Part shown: positions 1 through 8,768 of the stretch, one piece after another
Layout: the number at the start of each line of letters is the position of its first letter
Position numbering within the stretch: position 1 is the stretch's first letter
DNA from: Streptomyces liliifuscus
GTDB lineage: Bacteria; Actinomycetota; Actinomycetes; Streptomycetales; Streptomycetaceae
Assembly: GCF_016598615.1 (NCBI RefSeq)
Contig: NZ_CP066831.1
Location: forward strand, 5,456,001-5,520,000
DNA length: 64,000 nt
Direction: 5' to 3'
Translations under genes and position numbers: made by a program
Notes under the pieces: model-generated
What the model saw: the letters and a program-made list of their open reading frames with translations, nothing else
Database searches by the model: none
Told to the model about the DNA's origin: nothing

Positions 1-197
1 TGCAGGTCGATGACCGAGTAGATGCCCTCGGGCTTCTTCTTGATCTCGTACGAGAGACGACGACGGCCCCAGGTGTCGACCTTCTCGACCTTTCCGTTGC
101 CCTCACGGACGACGGAGAGGAAGTTCTCGATCAGGGGGGCGACAGCGCGCTCCTCGAGATCGGGGTCGAGGATGACCATCATTTCGTAGTGACGCAT
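1..197 (-). CDS. rpsF: 30S ribosomal protein S6, 5' part only
   Basis: The minus strand from 197 reads MRHYEMMVILDPDLEER and then a typical S6 beta strand with WGRRRLSYEIKKK. S6 binds 16S rRNA in the platform of the small subunit together with S18. The window edge removes the C-terminal third. The ATG at 197 is preceded by a very strong ribosome binding site (AAAGGAGGT at 206-214 on the minus strand). In Streptomyces, ssb and rpsR normally follow, which would lie outside the window. Confidence 0.95.
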   Translation of the reverse strand, partial: MRHYEMMVILDPDLEERAVAPLIENFLSVVREGNGKVEKVDTWGRRRLSYEIKKKPEGIYSVIDL

Positions 198-261
198 GTG
201 GAACCCACCTCCTTTGGACTCAACGGCCACGGTCGTTCCGTGGCAGGAGGGTTGTGATGCG

Positions 262-290
262 TAAGCAACGGTATCGGCCACCACTGACAA
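262..290 (-). promoter_or_regulatory. candidate promoter of rpsF
   Basis: On the minus strand, TTGTCA (290-285) is followed after 17 bases by TGCTTA (267-262). The -35 is good and the -10 weak. It lies about 65 bases before the rpsF start, so it fits a vegetative promoter for the ribosomal protein operon. Confidence 0.4.
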
Positions 291-473
291 TCGGGCCCAC
301 CGATCAGCGAACCGAGCGGGGGATCGTGTCATGGCCCGGGCAGACACCGGTGCAGACGGTACAGACTACCTGCACACCGGCTTGCGGTTGAAATCCGGGG
401 CCCGAGACCGTCAATCTGTACACATCGGGTGTGTATGGCGCTACGATGCGCCGCCTTCCGCAGGAGGTGCCAC

Positions 474-794
474 ATGGCACAGGCATTGCGACCCAACTCC
501 AAGACCGTCGGTTCTCTCTTCGCCACCGACCACAAGCCCCATCCGCTCCAGGACACCCTGCTCGCCGTGACCCTCGTCCTCGGAGTGACGGCCTTCGTCA
601 CCGCGATGTTCCACAGCCTCCATCTGCTCAGCTCGTGGACGGGACTGGTGGGCATCCTGACCGGGGCGGCCGGACAGTTCGTCTCCGTGACGACCCGGGA
701 GCGCTTCGGGCTGATCCTGGGTCTCGGTGCCTCCGGCGTCGGATTCTTCCTCGGCATGGCTCACGGCGGCCTCTTCGGCGGCGTCATCGGCTGA
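474..794 (+). CDS. small membrane protein of unknown function
   Basis: A 106-residue protein starting MAQALRPNSKTVGSLF. A polar N-terminus of about 25 residues is followed by three hydrophobic stretches (about residues 27-45, 53-70 and 78-100), the last rich in glycine (GLILGLGASGVGFFLGMAHG). The ATG at 474 has GGAGG seven bases upstream, which supports this start over the longer frame. It lies between rpsF (divergent) and femX and is probably an integral membrane protein. I do not recognise a function. Confidence 0.8.
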   Translation: MAQALRPNSKTVGSLFATDHKPHPLQDTLLAVTLVLGVTAFVTAMFHSLHLLSSWTGLVGILTGAAGQFVSVTTRERFGLILGLGASGVGFFLGMAHGGLFGGVIG

Positions 795-1006
795 CCGGCG
801 CCCCGGCTCCCGGGAGCCGCCGGCCCGCGGTCTCCCCAACCCCCGGCCCCACGGCCGGACAACACCTCCGGGTGCCCCGGCCACGTATTGGTCGGGGCAC
901 AGGTTCCATACGGCCAGACGAGGCGCTCGCAGGGCGCAGTAGGCTTCGGCGCGAGAGCCGGAGCCCTTGTACCCATGGGGACACACCAGCCCGAGGAGCG
1001 CCCCGA

Positions 1007-2128
1007 ATGAGCCTGACCCTGAGGACCATCAGCCGTGAGCAGCATCTGGCGTACATCCAGAATCTGCCCGCGGCTAGCCACATGCAGGTCCCGGCCTGGG
1101 CAGACGTCAAGGCCGAGTGGCGCTCCGAGAGCCTCGGATGGTTCGACAACAGGTCCAGCGAGATGGTCGGCGCGGGTCTCGTGCTGTACCGCCAGCTGCC
1201 CAAGATCAAGCGCTACCTCGCCTATCTGCCCGAGGGCCCGGTCATCAACTGGTTTGCGCCGAATCTGACCGACTGGCTGGATCCGATGCTCGCGCACCTC
1301 AAGCAGCAGGGTGCCTTCTCCGTGAAGATGGGCCCGCCGGTGATCATCCGCCGCTGGGAGGCCGCTTCGATCAAGAAGGGCATCCAGGACCCGGACGTGA
1401 AGCGCCTGCGCGACATCGAGGCGGACTTCATCGAGCCGCGCGCCTTCGAGGTCGCCGACAAGCTGCGGCGCATGGGCTGGCAGCAGGGCGAGGACGGCGG
1501 GGCGGGCTTCGGCGACGTACAGCCCCGCTACGTCTACCAGGTGCCGTTGGCCAACCGGTCGCTGGAAGACGTCCACAAGGGCTTCAACCAGCTCTGGCGG
1601 CGCAACATCAAGAAGGCCGAGAAGGCCGGCGTCGAGGTCGTCCAGGGCGGTTATCAGGACCTGGAGGAGTGGCAGCGCCTCTACGAGATCACGGCCCTGC
1701 GCGACCACTTCCGGCCTCGACCGCTCTCGTACTTCCAGCGCATGTGGACGGCTCTCAACACCGAGGACCCCAACCGCATGCGGCTGTACTTCGCCCGGCA
1801 CGAGGGTGTGAACCTGTCCGCCGCGACGATGCTGGTCGTCGGCGGGCACGTCTGGTACTCCTACGGAGCCTCCGACAACATCGGGCGTGAGGTCCGGCCC
1901 TCGAACGCGATGCAGTGGCGGATGCTGCGCGACGCTTACGCGCTCGGCGCCACCGTCTACGACCTGCGCGGTATCTCCGACTCGCTGGACGAGACCGATC
2001 ACCTCTTCGGCCTCATCCAGTTCAAGGTGGGCACCGGTGGGCAGGCCGCCGAATACCTCGGTGAGTGGGACTTCCCGCTCAACAAACTGCTCCACAAGGC
2101 GCTCGACATCTACATGTCGCGCCGCTGA
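1007..2128 (+). CDS. femX: FemX-like lipid II aminoacyltransferase (peptidoglycan bridge formation)
   Basis: A 373-residue FemABX-family protein. These enzymes have two GNAT-like halves and transfer an amino acid from aminoacyl-tRNA to the third-position amino acid of lipid II. Streptomyces walls carry a single glycine bridge on LL-diaminopimelate, and the family member at this syntenic place is FemX. Visible features are the FemAB-type core with LWRRNIKKAEKAGVEV near residue 200 and a C-terminal fold around VYDLRGISD and GLIQFKVGTGG, typical of the second domain. The ATG at 1007 has AGGAG about ten bases before it; the open frame extends far upstream but has no coding support there. The alanine-racemase-like gene follows 65 bases downstream on the same strand, so both may act on wall precursors. 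Confidence 0.88.
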   Translation: MSLTLRTISREQHLAYIQNLPAASHMQVPAWADVKAEWRSESLGWFDNRSSEMVGAGLVLYRQLPKIKRYLAYLPEGPVINWFAPNLTDWLDPMLAHLKQQGAFSVKMGPPVIIRRWEAASIKKGIQDPDVKRLRDIEADFIEPRAFEVADKLRRMGWQQGEDGGAGFGDVQPRYVYQVPLANRSLEDVHKGFNQLWRRNIKKAEKAGVEVVQGGYQDLEEWQRLYEITALRDHFRPRPLSYFQRMWTALNTEDPNRMRLYFARHEGVNLSAATMLVVGGHVWYSYGASDNIGREVRPSNAMQWRMLRDAYALGATVYDLRGISDSLDETDHLFGLIQFKVGTGGQAAEYLGEWDFPLNKLLHKALDIYMSRR

Positions 2129-2193
2129 CGTACCAGAATTCGCCTTCATACCTCTGATACACCGCTGCCACGAGAAAGGTTCCAGGTCCGGCC

Positions 2194-3225
2194 ATGGCGC
2201 TCACGCTCTACGTCGACACCGCACGCTGGCGGGCGCACCACAAGCACGTGTCCGAGCAGTTCCCGGGGCTCGTCCCGGTCTGCAAGGGCAACGGCTACGG
2301 CTTCGGCCATGAGCGGCTCGCGGACGAGGCCACCCGTATGGGCTCCGACGTCCTCGCCGTGGGCACGACGTACGAGGCCGCACGGATCAAGGACTGGTTC
2401 GGCGGCGATCTGCTCGTGCTGACGCCGTTCAGACGGGGCGAGGAGCCCGTACCGCTGCCCGACCGGGTCATCCGCTCCGTGTCGTCCGTCGACGGCGTCT
2501 ACGGCCTCGTGGGCGCCCGTGTCGTCATCGAGGTCATGTCCTCCATGAAGCGGCACGGTGTGAGCGAGCAGGACCTGCCCCAGCTCCACGCCGCCATAGA
2601 GAACGTGCGCCTTGAGGGCTTCGCGATCCATCTGCCCCTGGACCGCACCGACGGCTCGGACGCCGTCGAGGAGGTCATCGGCTGGATGGACCGGCTGCGT
2701 GCGGCCCGGCTGCCGCTGCACACCATGTTCGTCAGCCACCTCAAGGCCGAGGAGCTCGCCCGGCTGCAGCAGCAGTTCCCGCAGACCCGTTTCCGCGCCC
2801 GCATCGGCACGCGGCTCTGGCTGGGAGACCACGAGGCCACCGAGTACCGCGGAGCCGTCCTGGACGTCACCCCCGTCTCCAAGGGCGACCGTTTCGGCTA
2901 CCGCCAGCAGAAGGTCGCTTCGGACGGCTGGCTGGTGGTCGTCGCGGGCGGTACGTCGCACGGAGTGGGCCTGGAGGCCCCGAAGGCCCTGCACGGCGTC
3001 ATGCCGCGCGCCAAGGGCGTCGCCAGGGCCGGCCTCGCCACGGTCAACCGGAACCTCTCACCGTTCGTCTGGGGCGCCAAGCAGCGTTGGTTCGCGGAGC
3101 CCCCGCACATGCAGGTCTCGATCCTCTTCGTGCCCTCGGACGCCCCGGAGCCGAAGGTCGGCGAGGAGCTGGTGGCCCATCTGCGGCACACCACCACTCA
3201 GTTCGACCGCATCGTGGAGCGCTGA
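2194..3225 (+). CDS. alanine racemase N-terminal domain protein (PLP-dependent)
   Basis: A 343-residue protein with the fold-type III PLP barrel of alanine racemase. The PLP-lysine motif reads VPVCKGNGYGFGH (lysine near residue 31), and the conserved barrel end is present as SKGDRFGYRQQK and SHGVGLEAPKALHG. It departs from classical Alr in the C-terminal region, so racemase activity is not certain. Its place right after femX suggests D- or L-amino acid supply for wall precursors. The start at 2194 follows GAGAAAGG at 2172-2179. A strong hairpin terminator follows the stop codon. Confidence 0.82.
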   Translation: MALTLYVDTARWRAHHKHVSEQFPGLVPVCKGNGYGFGHERLADEATRMGSDVLAVGTTYEAARIKDWFGGDLLVLTPFRRGEEPVPLPDRVIRSVSSVDGVYGLVGARVVIEVMSSMKRHGVSEQDLPQLHAAIENVRLEGFAIHLPLDRTDGSDAVEEVIGWMDRLRAARLPLHTMFVSHLKAEELARLQQQFPQTRFRARIGTRLWLGDHEATEYRGAVLDVTPVSKGDRFGYRQQKVASDGWLVVVAGGTSHGVGLEAPKALHGVMPRAKGVARAGLATVNRNLSPFVWGAKQRWFAEPPHMQVSILFVPSDAPEPKVGEELVAHLRHTTTQFDRIVER

Positions 3226-3266
3226 CAGCGGGGGACCAAGCCTCGCGCGCAGACGACGCACAGACG

Positions 3267-3300
3267 AAAGGCCGTACACGGAGTCCGTGTACGGCCTTTT
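3267..3300 (+). terminator. rho-independent terminator after the racemase-like gene
   Basis: A near-perfect hairpin with arms AAAGGCCGTACACGGA and its complement around a short loop, ending in TTTT. It lies between the convergent racemase-like (plus) and GT87-like (minus) genes and could serve both. Confidence 0.88.
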
Positions 3301-3326
3301 ACGTGGCTCGCCCATGCCCTGTTCGC

Positions 3327-4832
3327 TCAGGGCGAACGCGGCTTCGTCGGTTCGTCGTCGGTGCCCCACTCCACGTACGGCCCGTCGAAGTGTGCCGCGT
3401 GCCGCGGCGGGTGGGCCGCGGCTCCCAGGACGAAGACGTCCTGCGCGCCGTCGAGCACGCCACCGGACGGGTCGTCGTCACCGGACCGGCGCACCACGTC
3501 CCGCTCCGGCATGAAGATGTCGCGCACGATCACCGCGCACAGATACAGCGTCCCCAACAGGTGTACGGCGATGGCCAGTTGGTACCCCTCCTGCGGCAGT
3601 CCCTTGTGGGCGTCTCCGCTGGTCGTGTACGCGAGGTACATCCAGATGCCGAGGAAGTACGCCACCTCGCACGCCTGCCAGATCAGGAAGTCCCGCCACT
3701 TCGGACGGGCCAGCACGGCGAGGGGCACCAGCCACAGCACGTACTGCGGTGAGTAGACCTTGTTGGTGAGGATGAAGGCCGCGACGATCAGGAACGCCAG
3801 CTGGGCGAAGCGCGGCCGGCGCGGAGCGGTCAGCGCAAGGGCCGCTACGCCCACGCAGGAGATCAGCATCAGCACCGTGGCGAACGTGTTGACCGTGTCG
3901 GTGTCGAACGGGGTCTCCATGCGCTGGGACAGGATCAGCCAGAAGGAGCCGAAGTCGACGCCGCGTTCCTGGCTGAACGTATAGAACTTCGACCAGCCCT
4001 CGGGCGCGAGCAGCATGACCGGAAGGTTCACGACCAGCCAGGAGCCGGCGGCACCGAGCAGTGCCGTACCGAACTCCCGCCACCTGCCCGCGCGCCAGCA
4101 CAGTACGAGCAGCGGCCCGAGCAGCAGCGCGGGATAGAGCTTGGCGGCCGTGGCGAGCCCCAGCAGGACTCCGAAGGCAAGGGGGCGGCTCCGTGCCCAC
4201 ATCAGCATCGCGGCGGCCGTCAGAGCGACGGCCAGCAGGTCCCAGTTGATAGTGGCGGTCAGCGCGAAAGCAGGCGCCAGGGCGACCAGCAGGCCGTCCC
4301 AGGGGCGCCGCCGGTGAGTGCGGGTCACGCAGACGGCGATGACGGCCGCGCACGCCATCAGCATCCCGGCGTTGACCATCCAGTAGACCTGCTCCTGATC
4401 CTGGATGCTGCCGCTGCCCGGCGTCAGCCATGAGGCGACCTCCATGAACACTCCGGTCAGCACCGGGTATTCGAGGTACTCCATGTCGCCTTCGAGCTTG
4501 TCGAAGTACGGCACCAGCCCGTCGGCGAATCCCCGCCCCTGGTAGAGGTGCGGGATGTCCGAGTAGCAGGCATGCGTGTACTGAGAGCTGGCCCCGAAGA
4601 ACCAGGCGCCGTCGTAGCAGGGCAGCTTCTGCACCATGCCTAGGGCGAACATGCCGATCGCGACGAGCGCGATGACCCGCACGGGAGTCCACCAGGACGT
4701 CCCGAGCAGCGCACGCCGCCCGAGAGGACCACCGAACAGTTCACTGCCGGTCGCGGCGACCGGGTCCTCCTTGGTCGGCCGCACCAGATCTGGCTCGTGC
4801 ACGCTCGCGCGCGTCGTTTCTGCACTGGGCAT
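3327..4832 (-). CDS. polytopic membrane protein, glycosyltransferase 87 / DUF2029 type
   Basis: About 501 residues with roughly ten hydrophobic helices, the first near LVAIGMFALGMVQKLPC. The extracytoplasmic stretch after it contains CYSDIPHLYQGRGF and LEYPVLTGVF, typical of actinobacterial polyprenol-phosphate-dependent mannosyltransferases (GT87, GT-C fold). The family adds sugars to envelope glycans or glycoproteins using polyprenyl-P-mannose. The frame is open back to 4919, but that upstream part begins inside a parS palindrome and so encodes MFHVKR by chance. I prefer the ATG at 4832 (MPSAETTRASVHEPD), with GGCAGG nine bases before it; an ATG at 4841 is the alternative. The donor and target are unknown. 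Confidence 0.8.
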   Translation of the reverse strand: MPSAETTRASVHEPDLVRPTKEDPVAATGSELFGGPLGRRALLGTSWWTPVRVIALVAIGMFALGMVQKLPCYDGAWFFGASSQYTHACYSDIPHLYQGRGFADGLVPYFDKLEGDMEYLEYPVLTGVFMEVASWLTPGSGSIQDQEQVYWMVNAGMLMACAAVIAVCVTRTHRRRPWDGLLVALAPAFALTATINWDLLAVALTAAAMLMWARSRPLAFGVLLGLATAAKLYPALLLGPLLVLCWRAGRWREFGTALLGAAGSWLVVNLPVMLLAPEGWSKFYTFSQERGVDFGSFWLILSQRMETPFDTDTVNTFATVLMLISCVGVAALALTAPRRPRFAQLAFLIVAAFILTNKVYSPQYVLWLVPLAVLARPKWRDFLIWQACEVAYFLGIWMYLAYTTSGDAHKGLPQEGYQLAIAVHLLGTLYLCAVIVRDIFMPERDVVRRSGDDDPSGGVLDGAQDVFVLGAAAHPPRHAAHFDGPYVEWGTDDEPTKPRSP

Positions 4833-4868
4833 GCCGCACATCCTGCCGTACGCGCCTAGGAATACGCC

Positions 4869-4903
4869 GAGGGCCGTCGCACCGAGTCGGTGCGACGGCC
4901 CTC
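4869..4903 (-). terminator. hairpin terminator after the PBP gene
   Basis: Perfect 15-base arms (GAGGGCCGTCGCACC) around a 5-base loop. No U-tract follows on the minus strand, which is common in Streptomyces terminators. It sits between the PBP gene and the downstream GT87-like gene and directly touches the first parS site. Confidence 0.7.
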
Positions 4904-4917
4904 GTTTCACGTGAAAC
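4904..4917. other. parS: parS site (ParB binding)
   Basis: A perfect GTTTCACGTGAAAC palindrome, the known Streptomyces ParB binding sequence, in the intergenic gap after the PBP gene. A second perfect copy lies 14 bases away. Confidence 0.95.
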
Positions 4918-4931
4918 ACCTCACTGCGGAT

Positions 4932-4945
4932 GTTTCACGTGAAAC
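4932..4945. other. parS: parS site (ParB binding)
   Basis: A perfect GTTTCACGTGAAAC. The two sites 4904 and 4932 are 28 bp apart centre to centre, which puts them on nearly the same face of the helix. Confidence 0.95.
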
Positions 4946-4960
4946 ACCCCGTGGAGGCAG

Positions 4961-7666
4961 CTATCCGGTTGATCCTCCGAAGAGGCCGCCATTGCCATTA
5001 CCTCTGGTATTGCCTGGATCCTCGGATTCCGTGGGTGAGGACGTCACGCCGCCGTCTGTGCCGCCGGTCTCGGTTCCGCCCGTTTCTGTCCCGCCGGTGT
5101 CCTCGCACTCAAAGTTGCCGAAGGGGCCACAGGTCTCGCTCGCGGAGGGCGAGGGACTGGTCTCAGTCTCGCTGGGCTCCGTACTGGGCTCGGTCTGCTC
5201 CTCTTCGGTCTCTGTGGGCGTGGGGGTCACGCTCGGGCTCGGAAGGTCGTTGACCACCTCACCGATGGGCTCGGCCTCCGGGAACTTCTCGGGCGTCGTG
5301 CCCTTGAGCGCCTGCTCCATGTAGTCGTGCCATACCTCGGCCGGGAACGACGCACCGTGGATGGTCTTCTGGCCACCCGTGCCGTACATCTCCAGGAACG
5401 GACGACTCTTCTTGGTCTCGTCGTCGTCCATGCGGTACATGCTGATGGCAGTCGACAACTGCGGCGTGTATCCGACGAACCAGGCGGACTTGTTGCCGTC
5501 CGTCGTACCGGTCTTACCGGCCACCTCACGCCCGTCGAGCTGGGCCGAGGTACCGGTTCCGTCCTCAACGACGGTCTTCAGGACGTCGGTGACGTTGTCG
5601 GCGACCTGCTCGGTGAAGGCTTCCTTGGCCTCGGACTTGTGCTTCCACACGCTGCTGCCCTCGTACTCGACCTGCCTGACCGAGAACGGGTCGTTCTGCT
5701 TCCCGCTGGTCGCGAACGTCGCGTACGAGCCGGCCATCCGGATCGCGCTGGGGTCGGAGATGCCGATGGAGAAGGACGGGAAAGTGGTACCCGTCAGGCT
5801 GTTCGGCCTGAGGCCGGCGTTTTCCGCCGCCTTCTTCACCTTGTCCAGACCGACGTCCATGCCGAGCTGCACGAAAGCGGAGTTCGCCGAGACCCTCATG
5901 GCTTCACGCAGGTCGACCTGGTAGTTCGGCGGAGTGCCGTACGACGCGTCGTCGTCGTTGGTCTGGAGCCACTCCTTGCCCTTGTCGTTCTTCCAGATAC
6001 TGCCGTCGTAGGTCTTGATCTTGAGTTTGTTCTTGCCGCTGTAGAAGCTGTCCGGCGAGACCTTGGTGCGTTCGTCCTGCGCCTGGGACTCACCGAGTTC
6101 GGGGTCGCGCTTACCGTCCTGCATGGCGGCCGCCAGGACGAACGGCTTGAACGTCGATCCGACCGCGGCACCGGTCTCGTCGGCGTTGTTGGTGAAGTGC
6201 TTGGTCGCCGACTCACCGCCGTAGATGGCGACGATGGCACCGTCCTTCGGGTCCACGGAAGCCCCGCCGAACTGGACGTGCGTATCCGTCTTCGGGCGCA
6301 GCTTCGTATTGAGGTTCTCCTTGCGGACCTTCTTCACGGCCTTTTCGAGGTCGTTGACCTTCTTCTTGTCGAAGGTCGTGTGGATCTCGTAGCCGCCCTG
6401 CCGGAGCTGTTCCTCGGTGATGTCGGTGTTGTTGATGACGTAGCCCTTGGCGAGATCGACGAGATAGCCGATCTGGCCGCCCAGCTCAGAGCTGGACCGC
6501 GGGTTCTGGAGCTTGGGCAGGTCCTTGAACTCGGCTCGCTCCGAGGCCGACAGGTGCCCGTCCTTGACCATCTCGTCGAGGATCCAGTTCGTGCGATACG
6601 TGGCCCTCTCGGTGTTGGCCTCGCGCGTGGCGGCCGGGTCGATCGCCGTCTGTCCCGCGGGGTCGTAGTACGTGGCACCCTTCAGCACCGCCGCGAGGAA
6701 GGCGCACTCGTTCGCCTTGAGGTCAGTCGCGTCCTTGCCGAAGTACGAACGCGCCGCCGCCTGCAGACCGTAGGAGGAGCGGCCGTAGTAGGCGGTGTTC
6801 AGGTACCCCGCCATGACCTCCTCCTTGGGCACCTTGCGGCCCACCTTGATGGAGACCAGGAGCTCCTTGAACTTCCGGGACACCGTCTGCGACTGGTCGT
6901 TCAGCATCGCGTTCTTCACATACTGCTGGGTGATGGTCGAGCCGCCCTGCGTCTCGCCGCCCTTGGCCATGTTGAAGAGCGCACGGCCGATACCCACGGG
7001 GTCGATGCCCTTGTCGGTCTCGAACTTCTTGTTCTCGGCCGACATCACGGCGTACCGCATCGCCTTGGGGATCTGCTCGTACTTGATGTTCTGGCGGTTG
7101 GTCTCACCGCCCGTGGACACCATCGGCTTGTTGTTGGCCCAGTAGTAGACGTTGTTCTGCGCCTTCGCGGCCGCCGCGACGTCCGGCACGCCCACCATGG
7201 CGTACGCGACGCCCGCCACGGCCATCAGACTGCCGCAGAAGCCGATGAACGTACCCGTCACAAGCTTCCACGAGGGCACCCAACGTGCCCATCCGTACTT
7301 GCCCGCGCGCGGATAGTCGATGATCCGCTTCTTGTAGGGGTCGGGACCGCGCCCTCTGCCCCGCCCAGGGCCGTTCGGCCCGCCGGGACCACCACGCCGG
7401 CCGCCACCACTGTGGCCGCCGTGCCCCGCCCCGTCGGCGGCTCTGCGCCTGCCACCGCTGGTGCTGCTTCTCTGTGCCGCCCGTCGGGCCTCGGCACGGC
7501 TGCCGAACGGGCGATCCTCACCTCCCGAGTCATACGAGTCGGAAGGAGACCCGGTGGCGCTTCGCGGCGCCGCACGGCGGCCGGAGGACGACCCGGTCTG
7601 GCCGCGTCGGGCCGCGGCACGTCCGCCGCCCTGCGGCTGCGGCGGTTTGCGACGGTGCTCGCTCAT
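4961..7666 (-). CDS. class A (bifunctional) penicillin-binding protein
   Basis: A 901-residue bifunctional peptidoglycan glycosyltransferase/DD-transpeptidase. Residues 1 to about 130 are a cytoplasmic Arg/Gly/Ser/Pro-rich tail. One transmembrane helix follows (about 135-157, FIGFCGSLMAVAGVAYAM). The GT51 domain shows the catalytic region SAENKKFETDKGIDPVGIG near residue 210 and GGSTITQQYVKN. The transpeptidase has SxxK as GSTFKPF near residue 504, SxN as SANSA, and KTGTT near residue 717. The C-terminus is a Thr/Glu/Pro/Ser-rich extracytoplasmic tail ending with GGTETG repeats. GAGGAGT precedes the ATG at 7666. It is the likely orthologue of the S. coelicolor PBP encoded at this place. Confidence 0.95.
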   Translation of the reverse strand: MSEHRRKPPQPQGGGRAAARRGQTGSSSGRRAAPRSATGSPSDSYDSGGEDRPFGSRAEARRAAQRSSTSGGRRRAADGAGHGGHSGGGRRGGPGGPNGPGRGRGRGPDPYKKRIIDYPRAGKYGWARWVPSWKLVTGTFIGFCGSLMAVAGVAYAMVGVPDVAAAAKAQNNVYYWANNKPMVSTGGETNRQNIKYEQIPKAMRYAVMSAENKKFETDKGIDPVGIGRALFNMAKGGETQGGSTITQQYVKNAMLNDQSQTVSRKFKELLVSIKVGRKVPKEEVMAGYLNTAYYGRSSYGLQAAARSYFGKDATDLKANECAFLAAVLKGATYYDPAGQTAIDPAATREANTERATYRTNWILDEMVKDGHLSASERAEFKDLPKLQNPRSSSELGGQIGYLVDLAKGYVINNTDITEEQLRQGGYEIHTTFDKKKVNDLEKAVKKVRKENLNTKLRPKTDTHVQFGGASVDPKDGAIVAIYGGESATKHFTNNADETGAAVGSTFKPFVLAAAMQDGKRDPELGESQAQDERTKVSPDSFYSGKNKLKIKTYDGSIWKNDKGKEWLQTNDDDASYGTPPNYQVDLREAMRVSANSAFVQLGMDVGLDKVKKAAENAGLRPNSLTGTTFPSFSIGISDPSAIRMAGSYATFATSGKQNDPFSVRQVEYEGSSVWKHKSEAKEAFTEQVADNVTDVLKTVVEDGTGTSAQLDGREVAGKTGTTDGNKSAWFVGYTPQLSTAISMYRMDDDETKKSRPFLEMYGTGGQKTIHGASFPAEVWHDYMEQALKGTTPEKFPEAEPIGEVVNDLPSPSVTPTPTETEEEQTEPSTEPSETETSPSPSASETCGPFGNFECEDTGGTETGGTETGGTDGGVTSSPTESEDPGNTRGNGNGGLFGGSTG

Positions 7667-7967
7667 CGAACGATTACTCCTCGGGCAGGCGCACCTGAGC
7701 GCGCCTGGAAACGGCGGCTGGTTTCCGGTCCCCCCGAAGTACGGATGCGGTCGTTCTTACATTCATCCGTACTGCACCGAGGACGAGGACGTCCCCATGC
7801 GTCACTCGGTTCCCGGTGGTTTGCATGGCGCACAGACTACGCACCGTCAAAACCTGCCTAGTACCGAAGTTCATCTCAAATCAGGCAACTTGCTTCCTAC
7901 GAATCGGTGATGTGACCCCGTTCACGATGCCCCCTCTTGTCGCATGCAGCGGACCGATCTATCGTTC

Positions 7968-7990
7968 TGATGTATCGAGTCGATACATCA
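7968..7990. promoter_or_regulatory. dyad operator upstream of padR-like gene
   Basis: A perfect inverted repeat with 11-base arms TGATGTATCGA and TCGATACATCA around one G. The arms contain ATGT and ACAT, as in known PadR operators. It ends 50 bases before the padR-like start, so autoregulation is the simplest reading (inference). Confidence 0.7.
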
Positions 7991-8040
7991 GCTCGGCATA
8001 AAGACCGTCACGGCAAGACCGCGGCAGAGAGGAGGCGACG

Positions 8041-8724
8041 ATGAGCCGGCGTTCCGGGATCCTCGAGTTCGCCGTCCTCGGCCTGCTCCGCGAGTCCCCG
8101 ATGCACGGCTATGAGCTGCGCAAACGCCTCAATACGTCACTGGGTGTGTTCCGTGCGTTCAGCTACGGGACGCTCTACCCCTGCCTCAAGACGCTGGTCG
8201 CCAACGGCTGGTTGATCGAGGAGCCGGGGAACACCCCCGAGGACGCGCTCGCGGCGCCACTCTCAGGGCGTCGCGCCAAGATCGTCTATCGGTTGACGGC
8301 CGAAGGTAAGGAGCATTTCGAGGACCTGCTCTCGCAGACGGGTCCCGACGCGTACGAGGACGAGCACTTCGCCGCTCGCTTCGCCTTCTTCGGCCAGACG
8401 TCACGGGACGTACGGATGCGGGTCCTCGAAGGCCGCCGCAGCCGTCTCGAGGAGCGCCTGGAGAAGATGCGTGCCTCTCTGGCGCGCACCCGGGAGCGAC
8501 TCGACGACTACACCCTTGAGCTCCAGCGCCACGGAATGGAGTCCGTGGAGCGCGAAGTGCGCTGGCTGAACGAGCTCATCGAGAGCGAGCGGGCCGGACG
8601 GGACCAGCAGCGTCCCGAACCGGACGGCTCCGCTCAGCATGACAGCACATCTGGGGAGTCGGGCGGCCTGCCCCGGCCCGGGGACACTCCCGGGCCGGAT
8701 CCGTCCGATGACACTGCCACGTGA
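8041..8724 (+). CDS. PadR family transcriptional regulator
   Basis: A 227-residue protein. The N-terminal winged helix (about residues 6-90) contains ILEFAVLGLLRESPMHGYEL and FSYGTLYPCLKTLVANGWL, diagnostic of PadR. A long coiled-coil region follows (about 125-195, RRSRLEERLEKMRASLARTRERL), as expected for the Vir_act_alpha_C dimerisation domain, and the tail is polar and disordered. AGAGAGGAGG directly precedes the ATG at 8041. Inositol-phosphate synthase starts 44 bases after its stop codon, so the two are probably co-transcribed and the regulator may control inositol synthesis. The effector is unknown. Confidence 0.93.
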   Translation: MSRRSGILEFAVLGLLRESPMHGYELRKRLNTSLGVFRAFSYGTLYPCLKTLVANGWLIEEPGNTPEDALAAPLSGRRAKIVYRLTAEGKEHFEDLLSQTGPDAYEDEHFAARFAFFGQTSRDVRMRVLEGRRSRLEERLEKMRASLARTRERLDDYTLELQRHGMESVEREVRWLNELIESERAGRDQQRPEPDGSAQHDSTSGESGGLPRPGDTPGPDPSDDTAT

Positions 8725-8768
8725 AGTCCCCTCAGGGCTTCACCGAGTACACACAGGGAGCAACCGGA

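Noticed and set aside
4833..4919. N-terminal extension MFHVKRGPSH of the GT87-like protein
   Set aside because: It starts inside a parS palindrome and crosses a terminator hairpin; MFHVK is simply how parS reads. The same applies to the parA extension from 26796.
5327..7861. 844-codon plus-strand frame opposite the PBP gene
   Set aside because: Antisense shadow of a gene with clear GT51 and transpeptidase motifs.
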